Below, piece after piece: positions 24,486 to 33,467 of a DNA stretch of 43,752 nucleotides. Made by a program: the position numbers and the translations under genes. The stretch comes from Pseudomonadota bacterium (GTDB taxonomy: Bacteria; Pseudomonadota; Alphaproteobacteria; Sphingomonadales; Sphingomonadaceae): assembly GCA_018242165.1 (NCBI GenBank), contig JAFECL010000024.1, forward strand, positions 1-43,752, read 5' to 3'. Every line of letters starts with the position of its first letter. The first letter of the stretch is position 1. The notes beneath the pieces were generated by a model. It was not told where the DNA came from. It did not search any database and saw only the letters and a list, made by a program, of their open reading frames with translations.

Positions 24486-25840
24486 CAGCACCCCTCGTTC
24501 TCTTCGGCCACCATTCGCGCCAGACGCTCGGCAGAGCCCATCGCATAGGTCCAGCCCAGCATACCATGCCCGACATTGACGGATACCCTCGGTGCCACGC
24601 GCGCGATCCGCGGCAGGGAGTTGGGCGACATTGGCCTGAGGCCTGCCCACCCCGCGCCAATCCGGCTGTAGTCCGCGACGTTCGGCAGCACCTGTTGCGC
24701 AGCTGCGCGCAGCCAGTTCAGCGGCCCGGGATCGACGGTGGTATCCATCGAACCCATCTCCGCCCAGCCGGCAACGCGGATCCCGCCGCCAAGCGGGCAC
24801 AGCACGATCTTCCTCGCAACGTCGGTGACGCTGACCTTGAGCCGGGTGGCGCCCGGGGGGGCCGTGAAGGAATAGCCCTTCATCGGCATCAGCGCATGGC
24901 GCAGCCCAAACTGCCTGCCAACCGCGGCGGAACCGATCCCGGCGCAAATGACAAGTTCATCGGCGCTGATCCGGCCCACCCCCTCCGTCTCCACCCACCC
25001 GCTCGCGCCATCGCCGCCAACGGCAGTAACCCCGGTGTTGAGCCGAATTGTCGCGCCATAGGCTTGCTGGAGGAGGCGGGCCATCTCCAGGCAAAAGCGA
25101 TGTGGATCCCCGACGGCGTCCTGCGGTGAATAGACCGCGCCAACCAGCCGGCCGGCATAGCCCGCCAGCGCCGGCTCCAGCCCGATCACCTCGGGCCCGT
25201 CGAGCACGTGCTGCTCGACTCCCAGGCGCTGCTTGGCCCTGACCATCGCGCGGGCGGCGGCAAGCGCATGCGGCTCGCTATAGATAAGCAGCTTGCCGGG
25301 CACGGCATGGTCAAACTGGAGACTGTGCTCCTGCTGCAGGGCGATCATCGACAAGCGCGACTCCAGCCCCAGCTTCAGCCCTTCCAGCGTGTTCGCCATG
25401 AACCTGCCGCCCGTCGCATTGCGCAGCAGCTTGAGCAACCAGTGCAGCCTGTCCGGATCGAGGCTCGCGCGCAGCCGGATGGCGGGATCGGCGCCCAGCA
25501 GCACCGCCGCAGTCTTCCGCAGCAGCGCAGGACTGCCCAGTGCATCGCTGTAGGAGTAGCTCAGCTGGGCGCCATTGGCGAAGGAGGCCTCGCTTCCCGG
25601 TGCGGCCTGACGATCGACAACGGTGACCGCCACCCCGCGACGGGCCAGGGCATAGGCCGTTGCCACCCCGACAACGCCGGCGCCCACAACAATCGCGCTG
25701 CGCGGTGCCGGCCGGCCGATGGGGGCTCGGCGGGCACCTCGCCCGAGGGAAGAATTGCGCCGGAAAAGCATGCCCGGCATGTTAGGTGGATGGTCTGGCG
25801 AGACAAGCGCGGCGGGCAGACAAATAGCGGCACGCCCCAT
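24485..25840 (-). CDS. DadA-like FAD-dependent D-amino-acid dehydrogenase
   Basis: A DAO-family flavoprotein. The dinucleotide motif is SAIVVGAGVVGVATAYALARRG, followed by VTVVDRQAAPGSEASFANGAQLSYSYSDALGSP, a DadA signature. The C-terminal half has MPMKGYSFTAPP, IRVAGWAEMGSMDTTVDP, WAGLRPMSPNSLPRIA and NVGHGMLGWTYAMGSAERLA. Such enzymes oxidise D-amino acids to 2-oxo acids and ammonia and pass electrons to quinone. The start is uncertain. ATG 25840, four bases after the LysR stop, allows coupling but leaves 48 residues before the FAD motif; ATGs at 25780 and 25771 are nearer the usual length. None has a good ribosome site. Products of the deacylase and transpeptidase genes are its likely substrates. 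Confidence 0.88.
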   Translation of the reverse strand: MGRAAICLPAALVSPDHPPNMPGMLFRRNSSLGRGARRAPIGRPAPRSAIVVGAGVVGVATAYALARRGVAVTVVDRQAAPGSEASFANGAQLSYSYSDALGSPALLRKTAAVLLGADPAIRLRASLDPDRLHWLLKLLRNATGGRFMANTLEGLKLGLESRLSMIALQQEHSLQFDHAVPGKLLIYSEPHALAAARAMVRAKQRLGVEQHVLDGPEVIGLEPALAGYAGRLVGAVYSPQDAVGDPHRFCLEMARLLQQAYGATIRLNTGVTAVGGDGASGWVETEGVGRISADELVICAGIGSAAVGRQFGLRHALMPMKGYSFTAPPGATRLKVSVTDVARKIVLCPLGGGIRVAGWAEMGSMDTTVDPGPLNWLRAAAQQVLPNVADYSRIGAGWAGLRPMSPNSLPRIARVAPRVSVNVGHGMLGWTYAMGSAERLARMVAEENEGC

Positions 25841-25844
25841 AGCG

Positions 25845-26729
25845 CTAGGTTAAGCTTAGCGCCTCAACCAGCGTGGCCTGGACCTCGGCGATGAACCGGT
25901 TTGCCAGCTTGGAAACCGGCCGATCCTCCAGCCAGGCAGCATAGACCGAGAATTCGAGCGCTGGCACGAGCGGGAAACAATCAACCCCGGTTGCGGCCAT
26001 GGCGCTGGCAGTAAACGCGTCGACAATGGCGACACCGACCCCATGCCGAACCAGCCCCGCGGCTACGTAATAGGTATCGACCGACACAACCTCGCGCAGG
26101 CCAAGCTGCGCACCGGCCACGATGGTGCCGATTGGGCCGCTGGAGGTTACCCCGATCAGGTCGTGCGGGGCGAGGTCTTCCACGGTCAGCCCGGATCGGG
26201 CGGGGTCGAACGCCCCGGGCGGCGCAAGAACCATCAAGCGGCCCTTGGCCAATTGCTGCAGGGTCATGCGTGGCTTGGACAGCGGATCGTAGCCGAAAGC
26301 CACGTCGCACTCGCGCTCATACAGGGCCCGCAGGAAGTCGCTGTTGTGGATCGTCCTGAGGTCGAAAGTGACTTGCGGATTGTGGAGCCTGAATCTTTGA
26401 ATGGCCTGCGGGATGCGGTCCAGCCCAAGCGAGGGCAAGACCCCGATCCGCAAATGCCCTGTGCCCGATCCGCGCAGGTTGCGCGCGGCCTGCTGCAGCG
26501 AAGCAACGCGGTCGTAAACCTCGCTGACCTCACGGAACAAGGCGTGAGCGTCATCAGTGGCCATCAGCCGGCCGCGCACCAGATCAAACAGCGTAAAGCC
26601 GAGCTGGGTCTCGGTATGGCGCAAGACCTTGCTGACCGCAGGCTGCGAGACGTTCAGGAGACGCGCGGCGGCACTGATCGACCCGCTGCTGTAAACGGCA
26701 TGAAAGACCTCGATCTGTCTCAGGCGCAT
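25845..26729 (-). CDS. LysR-type regulator of the D-amino-acid locus
   Basis: A 294-residue LysR protein: MRLRQIEVFHAVYSSGSISAAARLLNVSQPAVSKVLRHTE is the DNA-binding part, followed by the effector domain (TGHLRIGVLPSLGLDRIPQAI, then ECDVAFGYDPLSKPRMTL and HGVGVAIVDAFTASAM). It resembles the subgroup near NocR/OccR and DsdC-like regulators that sense amino acids. The ATG at 26729 has GGGAGG upstream. Unusually for LysR it is embedded in the run of genes it may control, between the TonB receptor (46 bases before) and the DadA-like gene (4 bases after), all on the same strand. A T-N11-A dyad upstream of the receptor is its candidate site. Confidence 0.88.
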   Translation of the reverse strand: MRLRQIEVFHAVYSSGSISAAARLLNVSQPAVSKVLRHTETQLGFTLFDLVRGRLMATDDAHALFREVSEVYDRVASLQQAARNLRGSGTGHLRIGVLPSLGLDRIPQAIQRFRLHNPQVTFDLRTIHNSDFLRALYERECDVAFGYDPLSKPRMTLQQLAKGRLMVLAPPGAFDPARSGLTVEDLAPHDLIGVTSSGPIGTIVAGAQLGLREVVSVDTYYVAAGLVRHGVGVAIVDAFTASAMAATGVDCFPLVPALEFSVYAAWLEDRPVSKLANRFIAEVQATLVEALSLT

Positions 26730-26775
26730 AGCCGCCTCCCTACCGTTGCAGCGGGTATGCGCCCAGGCCCGGGCC

Positions 26776-29760
26776 TCAGAACTCCTTCGAGAGCTGGAAG
26801 TACACGAAGCGACCCACCGCACTCGCCATGGCCCCGTTGAAACCATAGTTGGACGAGGTCAGCGGGGCCTGCCTGTCGAACAGGTTGCGCGCACCAACCA
26901 TGAAGCGAGTCCCGGCAAGCGGCCCGTCCCCGCGCGGAATCTGGTACTGCACGAAGGAGTTGACCGTGGTGTAGCTGGGCACGCGATAGAACTGGCCGTT
27001 GATCACCGCGGTACCCGTGTCAAACACCGGCCCCACATAGGAGACGAGAGCCCCGGCGCTGAACCTGCCGGCCTTCCAGGTAAGGTTGCCCGACATGCGC
27101 CACTTCGGATTGCCACCGGCCTCGATCTGGCTGCCGGCCTGGGTGATGACAATCCCGCTGCCCAGCGTTCCGGCACTGTTGGCGGCGATCAGCTGGGCTT
27201 GCAGATCCGACGGCGACTGATCGTAGCGCAGCAGGCGCGAGGCGGCGAAATCGAGGGTCAGGCTGCCGATCGGCGTCTCCGGCATCCGCCAGTTGAAGGC
27301 GATGTCGTAGCCGCGCAGATAGCGCGGGCCGAGGTTCATGTAGTTGTCCTGCACGAAGGACACATCGCCGACAACCTGCGTGCCGGTCGGCGCCAGACGC
27401 ACGACATTGGGGTTCGAGCTGCCCTTCAGGCGCAGCAGATAGTCATAGATCAGCTGGTTCTGCGCACCCTGAAGCCCGATCACCTTGTTCTGGTTGAGCG
27501 CCCAGTAATCGAAGGTGAGCGTCATCCGCCGGGTCGGCTGGAACACCACGCCCGCCGAGAGGGTCTGGGCATCTTCCGGCTGGAGCGACTGGTTGCCAGA
27601 GCGCACCTCCAGCGTGCTGACGCCCGCACAGGTCACCACATTCAGCCGGCAAGCGGCCCAGTCGGTCCGGGTATTCGCAACCTGCGTACCCGCGCTGTAG
27701 AACTGGGCCAGGTTCGGCGCACGGAAGCTTTGCGACCACGAGCCACGCAGCTTCAGCTGATCGAACACCGTCCAGGCGGCCGCGACTTTCGGCTTCAGGA
27801 CATTGCCGAAGTCGGAATACTTCTCATCGCGCGCGGCAACCTGCACGTCGAACGACCGCATCAGCGGCACGTGCATGCCCTCGCCGACGATGGGCACGGC
27901 AAGCTCGACGAAGGCCGAAGCGACGCTGCGGTTGGCGGCAACGTCGGGCGCCGGGCTGGCCCCCATGATGTCGGTGCCATATTTGATGCCGGTCACGCTG
28001 TCGGTGTAGGTGATCGTGCCATCAAGGCGCGCATCGCGGTTGTCCTGGTAGGTCTCGCGGCGATACTCGACCCCCGCAGCCACCCCGACGGGGCCAGCAG
28101 GCAGGTTGAACAGCTGGGAATTCGACAGCTTGAAATCGCCCATCGCCAGCGAGGTGGTGCTGATCCGGTGAACATCGACCAGGAACGAATTGATCGTCGC
28201 CTGGCTGTTGGCGGTGGCGTCGCCCAGCGAATAGGTGCCCTGGGTTCCGCCGTTGAAGGGGTTGTAGGCATCAGGGGTCGATCGCGCCAAGGCCTGCTGG
28301 AACAGGGTATTGCTGATCGCATTGTGGGTGTTGTCGTCGGTCCGCGCCCACGAATAGCTGGCCGCGGTTTCCCACTTGAAGCCGCCCCAGTTGCCCCGCA
28401 AGCCGAGCAGCACGTGGAGCATGTCATCGGTCACCACGAACGGGCGCGGACCGGCATCCACCGGGCGGTAGTTGCGGATGGTCAGGGCCAGGCCCGCGGC
28501 GGGCACGCCGACCAGCCCGGGCAGGCGGTTGGGGTTGGCCACCCCGTTGATCGTGGTCGCGCCGAAGGGGTTGTAATAGTTCGTCGACGGAACCGTGATG
28601 ACCGCGCTGGAGATCGGCGCCGACTGTTCGCGCTGCCCGGCCAGGCGGGCGTGGTAATAGCCAGCCTCGGCGAACAGCTCGGACGATCCGAGCGGGTGGC
28701 TGAAGGTCTGGAACAGGTTGAGGCGGTCCAGCCCGCCAAGGATCGTGCGATCGGGGTTTTCGTCATAGCGCAGGACACGATCGGTGGCGCCGGTGACCGC
28801 CCCGCTCTTCAGGCACAGGTTGCCGGCATAGACGGCGCTCGAGCAGCCGCCAGCGGTGTTCGAAGTCGGCTCGACGTGGAATGCCCCGGACGAGGTCAGC
28901 GTGACCGCCCCCTGCTTGACGAGCGTAGTGGGGAAAGTGGCAAAGCCCCCCCACGGCGACGAGGTCGAGCGGTTGTCGAAGCTGGTGTCGCCTTCCCACG
29001 GCGTGCCGACCAGCGCGTCCATGTGGTTCTCGCTGGCACTGAAGGGGCGCTCGCTGGCGAACAGCGGAGTGCGGTGCGTATAGCTGCCGAAGAAAGTGAA
29101 CCGCCCGCCGCTGGCGGTCTTCACCCCGGCCTTCAGGCCAAGGGTCGATTCCGAAGTGCCATCGGCAAAGCCGTACCGGGCATCGGCGCGAAAGCCCTGG
29201 TATTTGTCGTCAATCACCACGTTGATAACGCCGGCAACCGCATCCGTGCCATACAGCGCGGCAGCACCGTCGCGCAGGACTTCGATCCGGCCGATCGCTC
29301 CGGTGGGAAGCGAATTGACGTTGGCGGTCTGCACCGGCACGAAGTTCTCGGTCTGGGTGCCGGGGGTGAGGATCATCCGGCGGCCATTCAGCAGCACCAG
29401 AGTGTACCCGGTGCCGACACTGCGCAGGTTGATCGAGGCATTGTCGCCGCGGGCATCGTTGAGGTTCCCGGTCGTGCGCGATTCCTGGAATTGCACGTCA
29501 CCCGCCTGCGGGATCGATCGGAACAGGTCGTCGCCCGAGACACTGCCGGTTGCGGCAATCCGCTCCGGGCTGAGAACCGTGACAGGCAGCGCTCCGGCGA
29601 TCTTCGAGTTGTTGATCCGGCTGCCCACCACGACGATTTCCGCGGCTGCCGCATCGGAAGGCGCCGCCTTGGTCTGGGCGAAAGCGTAAGCCGGAAGCAA
29701 TGCGGCAGACGCTGTGCCAGCCAGCAACACCAGTTTCAAAGTCCAGCCGAAACCACCCAT
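26776..29760 (-). CDS. TonB-dependent outer-membrane receptor
   Basis: About 994 residues. The signal peptide ends near LLPAYAFAQ. A TonB-box-like EIVVVGSRI follows, then the plug (LPVTVLSPERIAATG, SINLRSVGTGYTLVLLNGRRM, GAIGRIEVLRDGAAALYGTDAVAGVINVV). A long 22-strand barrel follows, with RGSWSQSFRAPNLAQFY and NLFDRQAP, and a terminal Phe (VYFQLSKEF). Two Cys pairs lie in extracellular-loop positions (GGCSSAVYAGNLC and CRLNVVTC). It should import a scarce or bulky nutrient; its neighbours point to D-amino-acid or gamma-glutamyl compounds rather than iron. The start at 29760 is chosen because GGGGGG lies four bases upstream; an in-frame ATG four codons earlier (29772) has no such site. Confidence 0.92.
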   Translation of the reverse strand: MGGFGWTLKLVLLAGTASAALLPAYAFAQTKAAPSDAAAAEIVVVGSRINNSKIAGALPVTVLSPERIAATGSVSGDDLFRSIPQAGDVQFQESRTTGNLNDARGDNASINLRSVGTGYTLVLLNGRRMILTPGTQTENFVPVQTANVNSLPTGAIGRIEVLRDGAAALYGTDAVAGVINVVIDDKYQGFRADARYGFADGTSESTLGLKAGVKTASGGRFTFFGSYTHRTPLFASERPFSASENHMDALVGTPWEGDTSFDNRSTSSPWGGFATFPTTLVKQGAVTLTSSGAFHVEPTSNTAGGCSSAVYAGNLCLKSGAVTGATDRVLRYDENPDRTILGGLDRLNLFQTFSHPLGSSELFAEAGYYHARLAGQREQSAPISSAVITVPSTNYYNPFGATTINGVANPNRLPGLVGVPAAGLALTIRNYRPVDAGPRPFVVTDDMLHVLLGLRGNWGGFKWETAASYSWARTDDNTHNAISNTLFQQALARSTPDAYNPFNGGTQGTYSLGDATANSQATINSFLVDVHRISTTSLAMGDFKLSNSQLFNLPAGPVGVAAGVEYRRETYQDNRDARLDGTITYTDSVTGIKYGTDIMGASPAPDVAANRSVASAFVELAVPIVGEGMHVPLMRSFDVQVAARDEKYSDFGNVLKPKVAAAWTVFDQLKLRGSWSQSFRAPNLAQFYSAGTQVANTRTDWAACRLNVVTCAGVSTLEVRSGNQSLQPEDAQTLSAGVVFQPTRRMTLTFDYWALNQNKVIGLQGAQNQLIYDYLLRLKGSSNPNVVRLAPTGTQVVGDVSFVQDNYMNLGPRYLRGYDIAFNWRMPETPIGSLTLDFAASRLLRYDQSPSDLQAQLIAANSAGTLGSGIVITQAGSQIEAGGNPKWRMSGNLTWKAGRFSAGALVSYVGPVFDTGTAVINGQFYRVPSYTTVNSFVQYQIPRGDGPLAGTRFMVGARNLFDRQAPLTSSNYGFNGAMASAVGRFVYFQLSKEF

Positions 29761-29851
29761 AAAGCCCCCCATGACAACTGAATCGTACGCAGCAAACGCC
29801 AGATTGCCCGCCCTTTTCGCCTCATCCGCGATGCGATTGATATTGAATTAG

Positions 29852-29864
29852 TGGGTGTTACCCA
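29852..29864. promoter_or_regulatory. T-N11-A dyad upstream of the TonB receptor
   Basis: tgggtgttaccca is a 5-3-5 inverted repeat that fits the LysR T-N11-A consensus, in an AT-rich stretch (29780-29870) about 90 bases before the receptor start. It is a candidate operator for the LysR protein encoded at 25845-26729. The region also reads as the only good place for a promoter in front of the receptor. Confidence 0.45.
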
Positions 29865-29959
29865 TAAATCAGCGTTATGGCCTGCACAAAGACCGGGCGG
29901 GTCGCACACTGGCGCTGGGCCTGCCAATTGGCCACCTGGCTTGCCATTACCCGGCACGC

Positions 29960-31408
29960 TTATCGCGCCACCTCGGCGTTCCAGCGAGCGACCTTCGCCT
30001 TTGCTTCCACCAGCAACCGGTTCAGCATCGCACGATCCTCGACCTTGCCGCGCAGGATGACGGTATTGATTGCCTGGCTCGCGGCAATGTCATCCAATGG
30101 ATTGCGGTCGAGCAGCACCAGGTCGGCCTGCTTCCCGATCCCGACCGATCCGTGGCGATCGAGCTTGCCGAACCAGGCTGGTCCGGCGCGCGTCGCCGCA
30201 GCCAGCGCCTGCGCCGGAGTCAGGCCGTTTTTCACATAGAGCGCCAGTTCCTGGTGCAGTCCAAGCCCCGGATAGTCGTAGGAATTGAGGAATCCCGCAT
30301 CGGTGCCGGCCATGATCGTCACGCCCGCCTTCACGAGCATGGGCAGAACGGCGGCGGTGCGCTGATACTCAAGATGGCGTGTGGCGATCTGATCCGGCCG
30401 CGCCTTGGCGGCGCGGTCGACCCGCCACTGGTAGGTCTTGCGCAGCCCCGGCCCGACATAGGCCAGGAACGGATCCTGCGCATGATCGTCGCTATCGAGA
30501 TAGGCGATCAGCCGCTCGACATTGAGCGTCGGGGTGACGAACACATTCTGCGTGCGAAGCCGCCGGTAGGCCGCCATCGCGGTGGCTTCGTCAAAACCCG
30601 AATCGAGCCGCGCCTGCGCCTCGGCGCGCGCGATCCGTCCGGCCCCGAAATCGGCGGCGATCTGCTCCTCGCCCTTGACCCCGGCGACATAGGCATAGCT
30701 GAGATGCTCGATGGAGCTGATCCCGGCATCGACAGCCTGCCCTACCGTAAGCGCCATCGGAATATGCCCGGAAACCCGCAGACCTGCGGCGCGGGCACGG
30801 CGCACCGCATAGAGAAACAGTTCAGGCTTCAGCGTGCTGTCGGTGATCTTGACGAAATCGACCTGGAGCGAGATCAGCTTCGCGACCGCCGCATCGACAT
30901 CGGCTTCCGATCCGGTTTCGAGGGTTCCCTTCCAGATCGGCTTGATGCCCTCGATCTTGGGCCCCGAACTCAACAGCGTTGGGCCAAACAGCGTGCCGCC
31001 CGCAATCTCGCCGCGCCATTTGAGGACGTCGTCGGCCAGATCGCCCGAGGCATCGCGAACCGTCGTTATGCCATAGGCAACATAAAGCGGCAGCAGGGCC
31101 TTGTTCTCTTCGACAAGGGCCGGGCCACCGCCGAAATGGACATGCATGTCCCAGAAGCCCGGGATCAGGAACCGCCCCCTGCCCTCGACCTGCCGCTGGG
31201 CGGTCCACGCCCTTGCGATCACGGCATCATCACCAGCCGCGACAATCGTGTCGCCGCGCGTGGCAACGGCCTGGTCCGGAATGGCCCGGGCATGCTCGAC
31301 ATCGATAATGGTCGCGTGACGGATCAGCACATCGGCCCGCTCACGCGCAGAGGCCGAAGCGGGCAGCACCAGCGACGCCGCCAACATTGCGATGCGAACA
31401 AAAATCAC
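29960..31408 (-). CDS. Exported amidohydrolase (imidazolonepropionase-like metal hydrolase)
   Basis: A 482-residue metal-dependent hydrolase. The signal peptide is FVRIAMLAASLVLPASASA. The metal site starts GFWDMHVHFGGGPAL, and YVAYGITTVRDASG, VSGHIPMALT, IEHLSYAYV, VTPTLN and GVTIMAGTDAG follow in the order of amidohydrolase family 1 (prolidase/imidazolonepropionase-like). It ends KQADLVLLDRNPL. The GTG at 31408 is preferred: GAAAGG lies upstream and the signal peptide is complete; a downstream ATG at 31387 lacks a ribosome site. Relatives include peptidases that cut Xaa-Pro or Xaa-Arg dipeptides, but the substrate here is unknown. It is upstream of the TonB receptor on the same strand with a 199-base gap holding a promoter-like region, so it may be a separate unit. 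Confidence 0.82.
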   Translation of the reverse strand: MIFVRIAMLAASLVLPASASARERADVLIRHATIIDVEHARAIPDQAVATRGDTIVAAGDDAVIARAWTAQRQVEGRGRFLIPGFWDMHVHFGGGPALVEENKALLPLYVAYGITTVRDASGDLADDVLKWRGEIAGGTLFGPTLLSSGPKIEGIKPIWKGTLETGSEADVDAAVAKLISLQVDFVKITDSTLKPELFLYAVRRARAAGLRVSGHIPMALTVGQAVDAGISSIEHLSYAYVAGVKGEEQIAADFGAGRIARAEAQARLDSGFDEATAMAAYRRLRTQNVFVTPTLNVERLIAYLDSDDHAQDPFLAYVGPGLRKTYQWRVDRAAKARPDQIATRHLEYQRTAAVLPMLVKAGVTIMAGTDAGFLNSYDYPGLGLHQELALYVKNGLTPAQALAAATRAGPAWFGKLDRHGSVGIGKQADLVLLDRNPLDDIAASQAINTVILRGKVEDRAMLNRLLVEAKAKVARWNAEVAR

Positions 31409-31629
31409 CAGCGCCGCCTTTCCCAGATGAGGCCGCACCTTATGGCATTTCCGGAGGCATGGGCAAATCGGAGCCGGGGAGGATTGCGGCCTGGGAGCGA
31501 CCGATTGCATTCGCCGACAACGCAGACAACCACACCAATCAGGTACCTTGCGTTGCTTCGGCGAAGGACTGGCGCAGCTTCTGAATGGGACAATCGAGCC
31601 AATGGCGGCTCCGCTACGAACGCCCGGGC

Positions 31630-32076
31630 TTATGTAACGGCAAAAGTCGTCAGTGCGGCTGCCATGTCGCGCAGATAGCGCAGCGAACTGTTGGTCAGAT
31701 CGGACAGGTTGTCTTTTGCCCCGTCGGTTGCAGCATAATATCCCCGCGCATCCCGCTGGACCCAGCCGCGTTCGACCAGCGCGGCGAGCTTGCGCCGTAC
31801 CGATTCGCGCGGGATGCCGCTGTAGTCGGCGATAGACTGCAGATTGATCGCCTCAGGCCGCACGGTACTCACCGGGCGCTGGGCGAAGTCGTCGAGGCTC
31901 ATCCCGCTGGGCGCGTTGCGCGGCGTAAAGCTGCGCTCTCCGATGATGGTGAGCACCAGGAACAGATCGAGGTCGCCATCGCAGGCGCGGCGACACGCGA
32001 CCAGGTGGCGGGTCAGCGCCGCGACGTGCAGGGCGTGGACCTGCCCGAAGTTCCGGCGCAGTTCGGCTTCGCTCAT
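31630..32076 (-). CDS. Small winged-helix regulator divergent from the P450 gene
   Basis: A 148-residue protein. The C-terminal half has a clear winged-helix DNA-binding motif, INLQSIADYSGIPRESVRRKLAALVERGWVQRDARGYYA. The N-terminal half is helical (VHALHVAALTRHLVACRRACDGDLDLFLVLTIIGER) and lacks a recognised ligand domain. It resembles small MarR/Crp-HTH-like regulators but no family was fixed. The ATG at 32076 has a strong AGGAGG upstream. It is divergent from the cytochrome P450 gene across a 119-base gap that holds a clean inverted repeat, so local control is likely. The 221 bases between its stop and the amidohydrolase start hold no gene that could be recognised. Confidence 0.75.
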   Translation of the reverse strand: MSEAELRRNFGQVHALHVAALTRHLVACRRACDGDLDLFLVLTIIGERSFTPRNAPSGMSLDDFAQRPVSTVRPEAINLQSIADYSGIPRESVRRKLAALVERGWVQRDARGYYAATDGAKDNLSDLTNSSLRYLRDMAAALTTFAVT

Positions 32077-32101
32077 CCGGCAATCCTCCTGCCGGGGTTG
32101 T

Positions 32102-32116
32102 CGCCCAAAATGGGCG
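32102..32116. promoter_or_regulatory. Inverted repeat between the HTH regulator and P450 gene
   Basis: cgccca-aaa-tgggcg is a perfect 6-3-6 dyad 26 bases upstream of the regulator start and about 80 bases before the P450 start. Its position between divergent genes makes it a good candidate operator for the small winged-helix protein. Binding is inferred. Confidence 0.45.
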
Positions 32117-32195
32117 CCGCGCCAAGCCACGCCGCACCGATCGCGCTAGAAGGTGCGCAAACCGGCAACGACCGACGGCATGGGAGAGTGCAGAG

Positions 32196-33443
32196 GTGAA
32201 CCGTCCGACCAGCCAGATCGATATCTTCTCGCCCGAAGCCTACCTCGACGAGGCCGAAGTCGCGCGACGCTGCGCCGAACTGCGCGCGATCGCGCCGGTG
32301 GTGTGGATCGAGCAGGAACCCTACCGTCCGTTCTGGGCCGTACTGCGCCGCGACGCGATCATGGCGGTCGAGCGCGATGGCAAGACCTGGCTCGCCGGGC
32401 CGCGCCAGACGCTGATCCCGCGCGACATAGAGGATGCGATCATTGCCCAGTGGGGCGTGCGCACCGGCCCGGTCCGGACCCTGCTCGACATGGACGGCGC
32501 CGATCACCGCGATCACCGCAACCTGACCCAGTCATGGTTCAACTCGCGCTTCCTCAATCAGCTCCGGGCCCGCATGGCCGAACTGGCGCGCGAATATGTC
32601 GACAAGCTCGCGGCGCTGGGGGGAGAGTGCGATTTCGTCGAGGAAATCGCGGTCCCCTATCCGCTGATCATGATCACCTCGATCCTTGGCCTGCCCGACA
32701 GCGACGCGCCACTGGTGCTGCGGCTGACGCAAGAGCTGTTCGGCGCCCAGGATCCCGAACGCCAGCGCAGCGGCGATCATGGGCAAGCGGTAGCGATGGA
32801 ATTCTTCGGCTATCTTGCCGGGGTGGTCGCCGAGCGGCGCAAGGAGCCGCGCGACGATCTGATGTCTGTGGTCGCCAATGCCCGCCTGCATGGCGAACCG
32901 CTGTCCGACATGGACACGCTATCCTACGGCATGCTGCTCGCAGCCGCCGGGCACGACACCACGAGCTCGTCGGTGGGGGTCGGGATGATGCAATTGGCGC
33001 GCAATCCGCAAGAGTTCGCCCGGCTCAAGAACGATCCGGCGCTGATCCCGGCTGCCGCGCAGGAAATCTTTCGCTGGGCCACCCCGGTGCGTCATTTCCT
33101 GCGCACGGCGGCGGTTGATACTGAGCTGGCCGGGCAGTCGATCATGGCCGGCGAAAGCGTGTGCATGATGTACCTTTCCGGCAACCGCGACGAACAGGCC
33201 TTTCCCGAGCCCGACCGGTTCCGGGTGGATCGCAGCCCCAACCGCCATGTCGCCTTCGGCTATGGCGCTCATCACTGCCTTGGCCGAATTCTTGCCGAGA
33301 TGGAGGTAGAGGCGCTGCTGCGCGAGATCACCGCGCGGGTCGAGCATGTTGAGCTGGCGGGCGCGCCCGAATGGGTCAAGACCAATCACACCGGCGGGCT
33401 CAAGCACTTGCCGATCCGCTACCGCATGAAGGTGGGCGAATAG
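32196..33443 (+). CDS. Cytochrome P450
   Basis: A 415-residue soluble bacterial P450. The I-helix oxygen motif is AAAGHDTTSSS (A251-G252-H253-D254-T255-T256), the K-helix is QEIFRW (ExxR), and the haem loop is FGYGAHHCLGR with the thiolate Cys361. The closest resemblance is to bacterial class I P450s such as those acting on terpenes or steroid side chains, but the substrate is not fixed. The start is GTG 32196 with GGGAGAG seven bases upstream. No ferredoxin or ferredoxin reductase is adjacent. The DUF1254/DUF1214 gene follows after 24 bases, probably on the same transcript. The divergent winged-helix protein is its probable regulator. Confidence 0.93.
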   Translation: MNRPTSQIDIFSPEAYLDEAEVARRCAELRAIAPVVWIEQEPYRPFWAVLRRDAIMAVERDGKTWLAGPRQTLIPRDIEDAIIAQWGVRTGPVRTLLDMDGADHRDHRNLTQSWFNSRFLNQLRARMAELAREYVDKLAALGGECDFVEEIAVPYPLIMITSILGLPDSDAPLVLRLTQELFGAQDPERQRSGDHGQAVAMEFFGYLAGVVAERRKEPRDDLMSVVANARLHGEPLSDMDTLSYGMLLAAAGHDTTSSSVGVGMMQLARNPQEFARLKNDPALIPAAAQEIFRWATPVRHFLRTAAVDTELAGQSIMAGESVCMMYLSGNRDEQAFPEPDRFRVDRSPNRHVAFGYGAHHCLGRILAEMEVEALLREITARVEHVELAGAPEWVKTNHTGGLKHLPIRYRMKVGE

Positions 33444-33467
33444 CCGCATCAGGCAAGGGAGAAGCAA

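Noticed and set aside
26746-29781. A plus-strand open frame of about 1000 codons opposite the TonB receptor
   Set aside because: It is rich in Arg, His, Gln, Gly and Pro with no domain, as expected when a GC-rich coding strand is read backwards. The minus strand has the full TonB receptor with signal peptide and terminal Phe.
29855-31678. A plus-strand frame of about 600 codons opposite the amidohydrolase
   Set aside because: No motif and skewed composition; the amidohydrolase metal-site blocks are on the minus strand.
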